Shown here piece after piece: positions 44,420 through 56,823 of a stretch of DNA of 64,000 bases. Below the pieces are notes generated by a model that was given only the letters and a program-made list of their open reading frames with translations, ran no database searches and was not told the DNA's origin. The DNA is from Panicum virgatum (Eukaryota > Streptophyta > Magnoliopsida > Poales > Poaceae). A program made the position numbers and the translations under genes. The stretch's first letter is position 1. Each line of letters starts with the position of its first letter. Where the stretch lies: the NCBI RefSeq assembly GCF_016808335.1, contig NC_053150.1:48168119-48232118 (forward strand). The letters run 5' to 3'.

Positions 44420-47215
44420 TCACACCAGATATGAAGACATGACATTCCAGCTAATTTTCATGTGCGGAGGCATTGGCGCGATGAATCTTAGGAGACTGGG
44501 CTTTTCCTTGGCCCATGGTGCGCCATGGTCATGCCATTCTCCAGTGCTGCTTAGGAACTTTGCTATGTTGGGGATGACCATCTCCCGGCAATGCAAGTGT
44601 AGCAAAGGCACTTTGGATAAAACACTGCCCTTCTGAACCTCCAGTCCTTCTGGCCGCCTCAGCTTGTATGGCTCTCCAGTGAATGGTTCAAAATCAGGCT
44701 GGGGATTATGCTTCCACCTTTGGTGCACAAACCACCCGTATCTGTAATCCCCAACGATAGGAGTGCCTAGGGCTTCCGCACAATGCACTCGAAGCTGCAA
44801 TGCGGAGCAAACAGAACACATTGATACTCAAGGTTGAAAACGCTCATTTCATATGCAGGACAAATGAAGATATTTTCCATATTTGTTAAACAGCGCAACC
44901 AGTTAAGAACAAGTAAAAAACTTGATAGAATATGCTAAATTGTGGAGCATCTTCACACCCTAAACTTACAAAAATCTAAGTGTCAACAAAATCTGAGTAT
45001 TAAGATGGTACCTGGTGCTTCCGCCCTGTCAGCGGGCGTAGCTCGATCCATGAGCATCCATTAATGGTTGGTCCCATCACCCGATACTCTGTTATTGCTT
45101 CTTGTGCACCATCTATGCCAGAAGGATGTGCCAGAATGACCCTCTCAGCTTTACCATCATCAAGAAGTACCTGAATAAGGAAATCCGATTTGATTATAAG
45201 TTAAAAAGATTGGAACCTAAGAAGTTAACCTACAGGGGAACCATTTATAATTTGATTTAACATATGCATATACTTGCATGGTTCATATCTGTAAGCACTA
45301 GCTAGCAAAGGAATCAGAGAATACCTTTGAAATTGGAGCAGATATAACTCCTTCCCTTTCTTTAGGTGTTCCAATGACTAGCGCCCAGTATTTCTGCATG
45401 TACGCTTCACATGCCTTATTCCATGTCTGCACATGCCAATAATGCAAGGTATTAGTATGCTGCTATAAAGAATAGAATTTAAGTCATGAACATTAGATGG
45501 AACATGGTATGCTAAGTCAAAGGTCGATAATCAATGAATTGATGATTACCTGTGAAGTTGTTCTAGCTAAATTTACACTTGTGAAAAGCCAGTGCAGTCG
45601 AGTAAAGCTTTCATTTGTTCTACCCATCAAAATCAAACCGCTACTTTCTCTGTCTAGTCGATGAACCTGTGCCCACAAGACGTAGGAACAAATATCCTCA
45701 GAGAGCCTAGATAATGCACTAAGACCAAATTTTGAAGAGAAACAATCAAACAACACAATGATCTCACCAATTTCGGACCTTCTTCATTTCCGTATGACAG
45801 TGCTGCTGCTGCAAGCACATCCATGCTATTATGTACTGGCAGATGTCCTTTCATGGGCACTTTGGGGGGCTTGTTAAGCACCAGTATAGCAGAGTCCTGA
45901 AAATCCAAAGCTTTAGCATACTGTGTTGAACCTGAATCATGTAAAACGAAAGCAGTAAAATTTGAAACACTGAAATGATGACAAAACAACATCTTTATCA
46001 AAGACTAAGCTTAAGAAATTACAAATAGTCTTGTGGAAGTTGAAAATAAGTAGACAGATCACAGATCGATCTTATTCATTTCATAACATCATATGTCCGA
46101 ATGGGACTATACTGAGTTCAGAGGCCCTTTATCTGAAGGGAAAAAGGCTTTCTTTATTGATGCAGGAGTCATGTAGGCTATTGACTACAGATCAACTATG
46201 GCAATAAAAATTACCCTGTGGATGACAAGCCTCTTCAGGTACTCAATCTCATCTTTATTGGGATGCAATGTGGCAGTCGGAATGGTCTCATAACGCTTTT
46301 TTATCTCACCCTCAGCCACTGAAACAGGAAGGTGAATTCTCATTCCAGGCCCCATAACATCATTATGTTTAATCTGCAACAAACTGATGAGCATATTTAC
46401 TTTATTCAAAAAGTAAAACAACATCATCATACCAAAAGGATTACAAAGAAAATCCTTCATTGCTTACCTTTTTCAGATGATGCTTCTGAGTTCGAATTAT
46501 TTCATCTGAAACCTCATGCTCAGGGCACTCAGAAAAAACCTGAATAACAGCTAGTTTTATCTCAGACACTGAAACGAAAGGCGACCACAAGTAGTGCAAA
46601 CTACTATGACATTAAATTGGTAAAAATGCATATGTTCAACTGATCTTATGATACTACTCGGAGTATGAACCTTGCAAAGGCACATCAAAGTCCATCGTAA
46701 GCAATACTACACTAAAGAAACAGCTCTGAGCAGTGAGCACTAGAGTCCATAACTGAAACAAGCAATTCGCGTTTGATAATTCCAGAACTCGGAATCTTGT
46801 TGCGATTTTCTTGATTACCGCTAACCGGCCAAAGCATGCCACCTTTTGAAACAGAGCGGCAACGGGTAGGGATGCCAGTACAGAAAGTTACCATTCTCCT
46901 GTTGAAGTGCGCCTGCACAGCCTCCTGCGGCACGTCGGCGAAATAGTGCTTCACCCAGCTGACCGCCGTCACCCGCCGCGGCGCCACCTTCCTCCCCGGG
47001 AGAGGGTCCGCCCCCGCGGGGAACGGCGGCAGCGAGAGCAGCTGGCGAGGCCTCGGCCCGGGCTTGGGCGCCCCCAGGCGCGCGACGTTGCTTCTGTCCA
47101 CCCGGACCACCGCAGGGTCGACGGGCGCGGGCGTCGGCGGCGCCAGCCGAGACAGCCGCCGCAGCGCCGCCGGCCACCGCCACGGCCCCGGACGGCGGCC
47201 GCCGCTGCGCAGCAT
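44420..47215 (-). CDS. RluA-family RNA pseudouridine synthase, probably mitochondrial
   Basis: Isomerises specific uridines in RNA to pseudouridine. Exons, minus strand: 47215-46892, 46539-46468, 46373-46215, 45896-45768, 45666-45550, 45426-45325, 45170-45012, 44794-44420, all joining in phase 0 to give 478 aa. It has an Arg-rich presequence-like start (MLRSGGRRPGPWRWP), an S4-like N-terminal region (about 80-150, QEAVQAHFNRRM), then the synthase core with LVLNKPPKVPMKGH and the catalytic HRLDRESSG (Asp 233), RPLTGRKHQLRVHCA and PIVGDYRYG motifs. It resembles plant RNA pseudouridine synthases 3/4 annotated as mitochondrial. An upstream in-frame ATG (47272) adds 19 residues including acidic ones, less like a presequence. 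It is head to head with the carrier gene. Confidence 0.93.
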
Positions 47216-47985
47216 CCCTCGCTCGTCGTCTGTTTGTTTGGGCCATCCTAGTGCGCCGATGATGGCAGCCACCTAAGCCTAGGCCTATCCTAAGCCCAAA
47301 TGGCAAATGCAGCCCATGTAAATTAAGCGGGCCAGCCCATCAAGACTGCTAGGCCCGTTAAGCACAGAAGATTGGCCCACATAGCGAAATCCCAAGTAAA
47401 GCCCAGAGACTGAGTTGGCTATGGTCTGTCTGGCCCATGGGCCTCCGTATTTGACCCTACTCCCACCTGCATGATACATTAGTGGACCCACCCAAAAGGT
47501 CGTCTGCGGGGAAAAAGTCACCTTCTTGTCCATTTCTCATGTCTCCATAGCCAAGATGATAAAACCGCATCCGTCCCTCTCAAGAAAAAGGCCAGGAGGA
47601 ATCCTCGCTAGTGGAAAAACACGACGACATGTTTTTTTCAAACGTGCCAAACACACCCGGAAACTCCCAAAATTCAGGAAAATATCATGCATTCGTCGAG
47701 GTCGAACAGCATACCGAAAGCACGTGAAAAGCAGAGCCAAGAACACAACAAGAAAAATACGCATGATGTACTCTCCGCCCGTGAAACCGTAGACGTCTCA
47801 GCCTCTCGGGTCTCGGATTCCCTCTTCGGCGCCATCACCCTTTTTCTTTCTCCTCCTCCCTCCCTCGCTTCGCTTCCATACAAAAGCCGCGAGAAGCGGC
47901 GGAGACGAGGAGGAGGACCACCCTTTTGCGCCCCGGACGCCTCCCGTTCCGGCATTCGCGACCTCCACCCGCTCGAGGAGGAGCC
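47216..47985. promoter_or_regulatory. Bidirectional promoter region with site II-like motif cluster
   Basis: The 0.77-kb region lies between the divergent starts of the pseudouridine synthase (-) and carrier (+) genes. Eight TGGGC/GCCCA motifs fall within 47239-47442 (47239, 47294, 47312, 47335, 47375, 47401, 47433, 47438), including the palindrome GGCCCATGGGCC. Site II elements of this form are bound by TCP factors and are typical of plant genes for mitochondrial and ribosomal proteins. A pyrimidine-rich CTCCTCCCTCCCTCGC tract lies in the carrier 5' leader. An open frame at 47526-47792 has no recognisable content. Confidence 0.6.
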
Positions 47986-50900
47986 ATGGGCGTGGAGGAG
48001 GCGGGGCGCGCCCGCGGCGGCGGCAAGAAGCTGGCGCTGGCGAGCATCGGCTTCGCGGACGTCCGCGTGGGCGCCGCCGGGGGTGCCGGCTACAGGGAGG
48101 ACCTGCTCGAGGTGGGGCTGCCCCTGCCCGGGCCCAAGGACGACGGGGGCCTGGCCGTCAGGCTGCCGGACGTTGGCGCCGCCGTCAGGGTGAGTAACTG
48201 TAGATCTCGATGTCCCAGCTTGATGCCCGTTATGCTCCGGATGTGTGACAGTATGAGCGGGAAATGGTGGCTTCGATTGAGCATGTGGTTGATGAGATTG
48301 GAACGATTTTGGGATTGGATTGGGGACAAAAGGCGGGAGCTTGGCTTTCTAATCGAAAGTGTGATGCCTGTTTGCTCTTAGAATAGGATTTGCCAGCGGT
48401 TTAAATTTTTGGAATCAGTTTTCTGGCAAAAGCAACAACGTCTTTTATTATTCGAGGATTTTTTTTCTGTTGTATATTCTTGGATTGGTTGAAACGGAAA
48501 ACGGTTTTTATGCCGTCTATTTTGCTGTGCTTCTAGCTGTTTGATGTACAGGTTTCAAGCTACTTGTCTAATCTAATGTTTAATTTGTTCAAATATTGTG
48601 CCCATGCTGTTGATAGCTTGCTATGAATCTTTTTTCTTTCCGGACGAACATTGCTATGAATCTTGTCGTAGGATCTTCTGATAAAGATATTGTAGTCACT
48701 TTGTTATCCATTTCGATAGTTGATTAGCTGATGTTTAGCAGTTGGTAATTGTAGGGATGTTTAATACTTGTTGGTTATCTAGCAGGCATCACAAATATTG
48801 GTATTGGTGGCTCCAGTTATAAAGTGTACTCTTAATCCGGTACCCTAGTACGCATGCTGGTATTTTATAGTATTTTTCCAATAAAAGGACTGCATTGGGT
48901 CCCATCGCCATGTGTCCCGTGTCCCATGTTGGCTGAATTATTTTTGTACTTATCTTAGGAAGATATTTTTGTTCAGAAGCAGACGTGGAGCTGATCACTT
49001 GAAAGCTATAGGTGTACTGTAGCCTGTTCTGATAACTAGAGATACCCGTTGAGCCAAACTTTGCCCTCCATTTACAATTCCTTCGCATTTACATTTTTCT
49101 TTGCACATGAAAATTGGAAAGATAGATAAGCTTTCAACAGGCTGTTATTTATATAGTTAGCTATTTTTTAATTTGATTAGAGAAAATACCAACATACCTG
49201 CTTATATGCCTTGGAGAATAAATTTGATTGTTTACATAATATTCTTATGGTCATCTTGTGTGAATTGTGATATGTTCCTTTCAAAAACAACTTTATTGTT
49301 TGTCCTTTGGAACCCTAGTTTTTTTTGGGGGTGGAGGGGGGGGCTATGTTGCCCGGATACACGGATACGGATACCGGTACGCGATACGGGGATACTCCGA
49401 TACGCTATTTTTCCAAAAACAAGGATACGGAGATACGCCAATATATATAAAAAATAAAAATAAATAAAAGTTTCAGGAACTAGAATGTGAGAAAATAAAA
49501 GTTCCAGGGACTATAATGCGTCATAAACTCATATATTCATATGTTCTATAATTATTAGAAAAGGGAAGAGGCAAAGGAAAAAAGAACCAACCTTATCTTA
49601 CCTGTTCGTCTGTTCCACGAATGGATGTCGGTCGTCTTCTTCCCCAACCTCCGGCACTCTCTCTCTCTCTTTCTCTGTGTAGCGGCCAGCTCCGGTGGCC
49701 GCGGCTCCTCCTCTCCTTCTCCGGAGGCCGCGGCTCATCCTCTCCCTCTCTAGCGGCCACGCGGGCCGTCCAAAGGCGCGCTCCGGCGGCCGTGGCGGCC
49801 CGCCAGCGGCGAGCTCTAGCAGCGCAGCACCACCCTAAATAGTGCTTTAACAGATGTGCGGGCCTCTATTTGGACAGGCCGCGCAGCCGCTGGAGCAGTA
49901 GGAGGCACGGACGGGTGGGCGGGCGGAGGTGACGGCAAGGGAGCGACGAGCGATGGGGAAGGAGCAGGAGGAGGCATGGGCGGGTGGCCGGGCGGCGGTG
50001 ACGGCAAGGGAGCGATGAGCAGCGGGGAAGGAGCAGGAGGAGGCGTGGGCGGGTGGCCGAGCGGCGGTGACAACAAGGGAGCCGTGCGAGGCTGCTGCGG
50101 GCCTACGGCTGCACGAGTGGGGATGGGAGGGTGGCACAGCTGAACGGAGGACCTTTATACGAAGCGATTGAGTGGTGTTGTTAGGGTTTGAAGGTATCGG
50201 ACAGGTATCCACAGGTATCCCACGAGTATCCGATTTATTTTTATTATTTGAAAATACCTAAATGCCACTCCGCCTATGCTGACTGGAAGACTCTCTCTCC
50301 GGAGTCGTCTCAACATAGCCGGTCCCAAGCCCGGGTAAAGGAGGAGGGTTGCGTTAGGTTTTGGCAAACCAGCATAAAAAATGCCACTCTAATGGATTTG
50401 AAAATACCTAAATAGTCCGATACTTACGGGATACGTATCCAGGGAGTACGGGTATCTGATACGGTATCCGATACCGGTACGTGAGTTTTGCGAAGTATCC
50501 GCGTATCATGGGGGGGGGGGGTCTTTACGCATCTACTGCGAATAGAAAATAATTGTCCTTTAGTTGTGTTCCTTTGGCATGCTTTTCCCTGTCCACTTCC
50601 AACTTCCAAGTTGGTCTGAGTATTGTTAAACGACTACGGTACAACCTTCCCAGCTGTTTGTGATGTTACTTCCTAGGAACTTTCATGACAACAGCTAGGG
50701 AAATGTAACCCCTTTGAACTGTTGTGCAGAAATTGACAGCTTTGGTCAAGGTTACAGACTAAGGATGTTTCCGGAAAAAAAAGGAAATGTTGCATAGGCC
50801 CCTAATGCTGCAGTCTGGATTAGGTTTTGAGAAAATGCATAACACGCTAATAATACCTTTGGACAAGTTACCTGAATATGCAGTTGCTTATCTAGACTAA

Positions 50901-52889
50901 CAAATGCAACAGAATGCTTAAAGAAGTAGCCGTAAATGTACATTAGATTTTCCCCAGTGCCTCCATTGCAATTTTACGTTAAACACTTGTAAGTGGGAAC
51001 TTTCTGAAAGAGTTTCTTTGCTTATGAGCCTACAGGGTATTTTAAGCCTTCCAAAGTGCTTATGGACTTATGAGTCATTGATCTCAGACTTGTATCTAAA
51101 TGCAGACTTTTCTGAGGAATAGAGAAGTTGCAGAATTCGTCAGTGGAGCAATGGCCGGTGCAATGACCAAGGCTGTTCTAGCTCCTCTAGAAACTATCAG
51201 GTATTTGCCAATACTCTGCTCTATACATTTATGTATTGACAGTACTAAGTTTGATATCTTACTAATTATTGTTAAATTTAGATATAGGACCCTAGAGGAA
51301 GAATATCGGACCCGACAAGTCTTAACATATTAGTTTAGTGGGATGGAGTAAATTTGGCTCTTGGCACATTAGGCATGCTGATTATTTCTTTTTTGTTTTT
51401 ATTTGGAATGTGCAGGATTTCTTGCTTGTTTCGTTTGTGAGAATGCACATCAGGGTATTATGAGTGTTTAAAATGTTTAACAATCTGCTGGTTATTGTAT
51501 GGTGACTGTATATATCTTAGGGTGATATAATATCAGCTGTTCTTTTCAAAGTAATTTTCTACACAAAGCCTATTCACTTTTTTTTAGGAAACACCATTGA
51601 CTTAAATGCAATTGTCATTAATTTGGAGAAAAAACCAAAGTGCTCCTTTTCTATCCTAATCAGAGTATATGCAAGTAAGCTGATAGTGTTTGGTTGATTT
51701 CAGGACAAGAATGGTTGTTGGGGTAGGATCAAAACATATTTTTGGTAGTTTTGTGGAGATCATTGAACAAAATGGCTGGCAAGGACTCTGGGCAGGTAAT
51801 ACTATAAATATGCTCCGGATTATCCCAACTCAAGCAATTGAGCTCGGGACATTTGAGTGTGTCAAAAGGAGTATGACATCTGCACAAGAGAAATGGAAAG
51901 AGGATGGGTGCCCCAAGATACAACTTGGCAATTTGAAAATCGAGCTTCCATTTCACTTATTATCACCGATTGCCATTGGAGGTGCAGCTGCTGGAATAGC
52001 TAGCACTTTAGCATGCCATCCTCTTGAGGTTCTTAAGGTACATCGGAGCTGAATCTACATGTTGAATTTTTGTGGATACTATTCATGGAATATATATTTT
52101 GTGGCAGAACTGTCTGGTTTGTAGTTCTACCATCTGTTCAGATCAATTGCAAGCAATGCCTCTGATCTTAATGATTGTTTCGATCCTTATTGCTTACAAA
52201 CTATTTGAATGAATTATACTAATTTTCTGTCACAGGACCGTATGACTGTCAATCGTGAGGCTTATCCTAGTATTGCCATTGCCTTCAACAAGATCTACCG
52301 TGCTGATGGCATTGGTGGCCTTTATGCTGGCCTCTGCCCAACATTAGTTGGCATGCTTCCTTATAGCACATGCTACTATTTCATGTACGAGACAATCAAG
52401 ACTTCTTACTGCCGTGCACAGAAAAAGAAATCTTTAAGCCGTCCTGAGCTACTGGCTATTGGGGCTCTTTCAGGTCAGGACTCTGTGCCACCTAACGTCT
52501 TACTTTGTTTCATTTTGATAGCCAACATGCAGTTCCTGAAAATTCTTGAACAATATCTAGGAAATGTGATATTCCATTTGCATTAAATTTACGATTTGAG
52601 TAAATCGTTTTTTTTTCACTTGCTGTTGAATTTTCTAGGCCTGACTGCAAGCACAATCAGCTTCCCTCTGGAAGTCGCAAGAAAGCGGCTTATGGTGGGA
52701 GCCATACAAGGGAAGTGCCCACCCCACATGATTGCGGCTTTAGCCGAGGTGGTTCAAGAGGAGGGCTTCAAGGGGCTTTTCCGTGGATGGGCAGCAAGCT
52801 CCCTGAAGGTCATGCCAACGTCCGGTGTCACCTGGATGTTTTATGAGGCGTGGAAGGATATCCTTTTGGCTCCACGGCTCCATGTCTAG
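47986..52889 (+). CDS. Mitochondrial carrier family protein, BT1/Brittle-1-like adenine nucleotide transporter
   Basis: A six-helix carrier of the SLC25 family. Exons: 47986-48189, 51106-51200, 51704-52037, 52236-52473, 52639-52889, giving 373 aa. The three repeats show the signature P-x-[DE]-x-x-[KR]: PLETIR (95-100), PLEVLK (206-211) and PLEVAR (300-305). The N-terminal 68 residues are Gly-rich, hydrophilic and encoded alone in exon 1; no clear plastid transit peptide is seen. Similarity is to plant BT1-like (BTL) proteins, which carry adenine nucleotides or related compounds. The substrate and membrane (mitochondrial or plastid) are inferred. Intron 1 (48190-51105) is enlarged by a 1.2-kb transposon-like insertion. 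A GT microsatellite lies in the 3' untranslated region (about 52955-52973). Confidence 0.92.
49344..50511. mobile_element. Unclassified GATAC-rich DNA element in carrier intron 1
   Basis: Imperfect 17-bp inverted ends (CTATGTTGCCCGGATAC at 49344-49360; reverse complement of 50495-50511 is CCATGATACGCGGATAC, 13 of 17 identical) are flanked by G-tracts of at least eight bases. This is compatible with an 8-bp G target duplication. Both subterminal regions are packed with GATACGG, GGATAC and GTATCC motifs. The interior contains GC-rich sequence and a 69-bp tandem repeat. No transposase is present. An 8-bp duplication would suit the hAT group, but the ends are not diagnostic. Confidence 0.6.
49898..50081. 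repeat. 69-bp tandem repeat, about 2.7 copies
   Basis: GTGACGGCAAGGGAGCGA recurs at 49929 and 49998, and the variant GTGACAACAAGGGAGCC at 50067, with exact 69-base spacing. On the minus strand the unit encodes a 23-residue Pro/Ala/Ser repeat (PPPAPSP, LPSPPP) in an open frame at 49816-50076. It lies inside the GATAC-rich element and may be captured gene sequence or a minisatellite that happens to stay open. Confidence 0.85.
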
Positions 52890-53969
52890 CAAGATCACGC
52901 AACTCAACAAGGGCATTAGCACTGCTGCAAAATAAATTTGTCCTGCTGTGTGGCCGTGTGTGTGTGTGTGTGGGATTTCCAATCTTTTTTTCTCTTTTCA
53001 AATCCCACATGTGCCAACGATGTAGGCAAAAGAAGGCCATCTTGTATTCTTGTGCGGTTTGGCCGATGATCAGAAGCATTAGCTGTTTGTCCTCTGCTAA
53101 CCTGGATTGTCTAATTAGTAGCAACTGTTAACAGACAGTCTCTGGGCTGGGAATGCATTGGCCCCAACCATTGTTATTGTGAAACTTTCACTAATGAATA
53201 AATAAGTTACCTCTTCTCAGATGTGCCTCGCGATTGTCGCAGAAATGATCCAGTGCTTCGTGAGTCGATGCTATACTACACTGCTGCATCTAGTCCTCTA
53301 CTCTAAAATGAATGTGCTTCCTATAAAAAAAGAAAAGGAAATTGCTAGCGAGGTGAATCAGAACTGCGGTTGGTGCATTGTTTGTTTCTCCAAATCACTA
53401 TCGGACACTTGTGAAATACTCCCTCCTTCCCCGTTTATAAGGCATGGTAGAACATGACACGGTCTTCTAAACAACACTTTGACCATTTATTTATCATATA
53501 TTATATCATTTTTGATTATAAACTTATAATCGTTGTAAACTATGTTTGATTATGAATCCAATCATATGAAATTTGCATTATAAAAATAAAAATTTAATAG
53601 TCAAATTATTGGTCAAAGATGAGAAGGTTTGAATCTTGATATACGTGTATGCCTTATAAACGGGGAAGGAGGGAGTACATTCTGACTTTCTCCTAAGTAA
53701 TGGCGAAATGAGATGCAATCCCCAAGGATAGCCATTTGTCGTTTCATCAAAAAAAAAAAAGATAGCCATTTGTCCTCAGCTGCTAACCTCCAAGGCTCCA
53801 GTGGCAACTTCGTCCTCTTCCCATTGCAGTATCCACCGTCCATCCTTCATCGCACGGTGATCAACTTCTCCTAGTCACCGTGCCATGCGTTAAACAAGCA
53901 AGCAAAGGCGCCAATTGGGGGAGACATCCTACACGGCGAAGGCTCTCAAACAACAGCCGGCCGCCGGCC
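52890..53969. other. Carrier 3' region and EXO70 upstream region
   Basis: The carrier 3' untranslated region probably ends near an AATGAATAAATAAG at about 53193. The rest is spacer with the Stowaway MITE (53419-53675) and a short AT-rich upstream region of EXO70. No gene is recognised. Confidence 0.6.
53419..53675. mobile_element. Stowaway MITE, 257 bp
   Basis: Perfect inverted ends of 27 bases begin CTCCCTCCTTCCCCGTTTAT at 53419 and end with the complement at 53675. They are flanked by TA on each side (53417-53418, 53676-53677). The CTCCCTCC terminus and TA duplication are diagnostic of Stowaway elements mobilised by Tc1/mariner transposases. The AT-rich interior can fold on itself. It lies about 295 bp upstream of the EXO70 start codon. 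Confidence 0.96.
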
Positions 53970-56143
53970 ATGTGCCCCAACGCGTCAACCACGGCGACGG
54001 CCGATGCAGACACCGAGCTTGCAAAGCTTCAGGCCTCACGAGCCGCCATAGTCTCGGTCCTTTCCGCCGCCGCCGAGGCCGAGATCGACATCGACGCCGT
54101 CGGCGACCACCTAGCTGAGCTGCTGTCCAGCGCGTCGCCGTCCTCCTCCCACCTCCAGTCCCAGGCCGTGGCGGCACGCGCTCTGAGCGCGCGCATCGAC
54201 CGCGCCGTCGCCCCGGCCGAGCCCCTCCTCGCGGCGTTCCGCCGCGTGTCCGCGCTCGCCGAGGAGGCCGCGCCGCCCGCGGGCCCGGCCGACGCCAGGA
54301 GCGCGGTCGCGTTCGTCGACCGCGTGGACCAGCTGCGCGACGCCATCGAGGAGGTGGTGGCGCGCGGGGACGAGGCCGTCCGGAGGGTGGAGGAGGCCGT
54401 CGGGTTCCTTGGCCGGACCAAGGCCGCCGGCCGCGGCCGCGTGCGCAGGCTCACCGAGGCCGCCGCGGCGCTGCGCGCCGTGTACGAGACGGAGGCGGAG
54501 CAGATGCGCTTCGAGGGCCCGCTCGATGAGGCGCTCCTAGGCCTCCAAGACCTCTTCGAGGCGCTGCTCCTCAGGCTCAAGCACCCGGCGGCGCCCGCCG
54601 ACGACGACGACGACGGGGACACGGCGACGTACGATCTGGGCACCGACGACGAGGTGGAGGCCGCGGCGAGGATGGCCAGAACGCTCGCTGGCAACGACTG
54701 CTTGGACATCTGCCTCGACATCTACGTCAAGGTGATGATTCATTTTCTTGGCCTTGTTGTTTGTTTCTAGCCGCGACGGTTGCGATGTGAGCAACCGAAA
54801 TAACGGTGGGTGACGTCACTCAGACGAGGTACAGGAGAGCGGCCAAGGCGATGATGCGGCTCAACCCGGCGTACCTCAAGTCGTACACGCCGGAGGCCAT
54901 CGACGACATGGAGTGGGAGTCGCTGGAGTCGGCCATGGCGCTGTGGAGCCCGCACTTCCACGTGGCCATCGCCTCCGTGCTCGCGGCGGAGCGCCGGCTC
55001 TGCGCGCGCGTGCTCGAGCCCCTGCCGCCGGCGGTCTGGCCCGAGTGCTTCGCCAAGATCGCCACCCGCATCGTCGCGGCCTTCTTCCGCTTCGCGGACG
55101 GCGTGGCCGCCGCGGCGCGCGAGCCCCAGAGGCTGTTCAAGCTGCTCGACATGCTCGACGCCGTGGTCCGGGAGCGGGAGCGCCTCGACGAGCTCTTCTC
55201 CAGCGAGTCGGCCACGCTGGTCGCCATCCGCGAGCGCACGCGCGAGGTGGAGCGCGCCCTGGCGCGGGCCGCGGCCGGCGTGTTCTTCGAGTTCGGCCTC
55301 CGCATCGAGACACACTACGTCGCCGGCGCCGGCGCCGGCGCCGGGCACGTGCCCAAGATCGTGCGGTACGCCGTGAACTACCTCAAGTGCCTCGCGTCCG
55401 ACGACTACCGCGCGCTCATGGACACCGCGCTGCGGGCGGAGCGGGAGCGCGGCGGCGGCGGCGAGGACGAGGACAGGAGCGAGGGCGTCGGCGGCCGCGC
55501 GCCGCTGGCCGAGGCGGCGTCGAACGTGCTGGAGGCGCTGCACCGGCACGTCGAGGCGGCGCGCCGGGTGTGCGCGGACACGGTAGCGTCGCACGTCATG
55601 GCCATGAACGCGTACTGGTACATCTACATGCGCGCCCGGGGCTCGGAGCTGGCGAAGCTGGTCGGCGAGGACACCATGCGGCGCCGGTACAAGGCGGCGG
55701 CCGAGGAGGCCGCGTGGGAGTACCAGGACGCGGCGTGGACGCCGCTCGTCCGGGTCGTCTGCGGCGGCAGCTCCGGCGCGCCCAAGACCTGGCCGGCGGC
55801 CGACGCCCGGGGGAAGGCGGCGGCGTTGGCCGACATGCTCGAGGATCGGGTGAAGCGGCACGGCGCCGAGTACAAGATCCCGGACGGCGACCTCCGGGGA
55901 CAGATCAAGGCCGCGGCGGCCAAGGCGGTGCGCGGCGCGTACGCCGGGTTCTTGAAGGCCAACGACAAGGCATTGGCCGGCGGCCGGAGGGAGATGCTGC
56001 CGCTGGACGTCATCGAGGGAATGGTTGGGCGGGTGTTCGACGAAATGGGCGATGGAGTCGCCAGCAGCGTCGGCAGGGCGAGGAGCAGCCGGAGCCGGCG
56101 AGAGTCGAGGGACAGCGGCAATCTGGAGGGCTTTGGCTTCTAA
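53970..56143 (+). CDS. EXO70: EXO70 exocyst subunit
   Basis: Encodes a subunit of the exocyst, the complex that tethers secretory vesicles to the plasma membrane. Exons 53970-54731 and 54824-56143, joined in phase 0 with a 92-bp intron, give 693 aa. The N-terminal third is a helical coiled-coil-like region rich in Ala, Glu and Arg. The C-terminal Exo70 domain (about 330-680) contains LKSYTPEAIDDMEWESLESAM, an ALHRHVE/MNAYWYIYMRARGSELAKLVGED segment and the terminal VKRHGAEYKIPD region typical of the family. Start MCPNASTT at 53970 is chosen; an in-frame ATG at 53880 would add 30 basic residues. Plant EXO70 families are large and the subgroup is not assigned. The sequence is extremely GC-rich, giving long shadow frames on both strands. 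Confidence 0.93.
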
Positions 56144-56823
56144 AGAGGCAAACATGGCGCATAGGCGCCCAACCAACAGAGAATGTTGTGTTGATCCCTC
56201 AAGCCTTCAAAGAATATTATGTAATCTATTAAAATCTACATTACTATGTTCATGAAAACTAGTAAATTAAAATGAAAACATTCTGAAATTTGCGGTACTA
56301 CTTTTCTATAACCAACCAAATAGTACGTTTTACATTGTTAACTTAGTTTTTATTGACAGATTGTGAAAAAAAACTCACCAAAACACACAAAAAAAATCGA
56401 TGGCTGCTGTTAGCCATGCAGAAAACGCAGGTCGATGATCATCTCACCAACACGCAATCAAGACACAGATAAACAGGGCTTTTATCCCAGAACTGCGATG
56501 CAAGCAAGCAAATACATTACCGGGCAGAGCTGATATGTATCGCATACAAACCATAACGCTAAACTTTTTTTTTCACACAGCTAACCGACCACTATTATTC
56601 TGTAAATAGGCACACCCTAACATAGATACAGTGATGCACACGCTAAGCTGCTGTTCTAGAACCTCAAAAGACTACCCTGGAGAAAGTCACACCTATACAA
56701 TCTTCGACGACAGTTTTGTTAGCCCGCCTGAAGGTACCGGAGTTAGACTTGTTTTGCTTTCTTCACAGCTGATGGATAGCAAATATCAAGTCACCTCTCC
56801 TATGATGAATTTGTGGGTTCATT
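56144..56823. other. Convergent 3' spacer between EXO70 and Pumilio
   Basis: AT-rich, with the 3' untranslated regions of both converging genes. No additional gene or repeat is recognised. Confidence 0.6.

Noticed and set aside
47526..47792. 88-codon basic frame in the bidirectional promoter
   Set aside because: No recognisable domain, no conserved context and atypical composition for the neighbouring genes; likely chance.
54767..56232. Long minus-strand (469 codons) and second plus-strand (439 codons) frames over EXO70 exon 2
   Set aside because: Shadows of a GC-rich coding exon. Only one frame gives the EXO70 domain.
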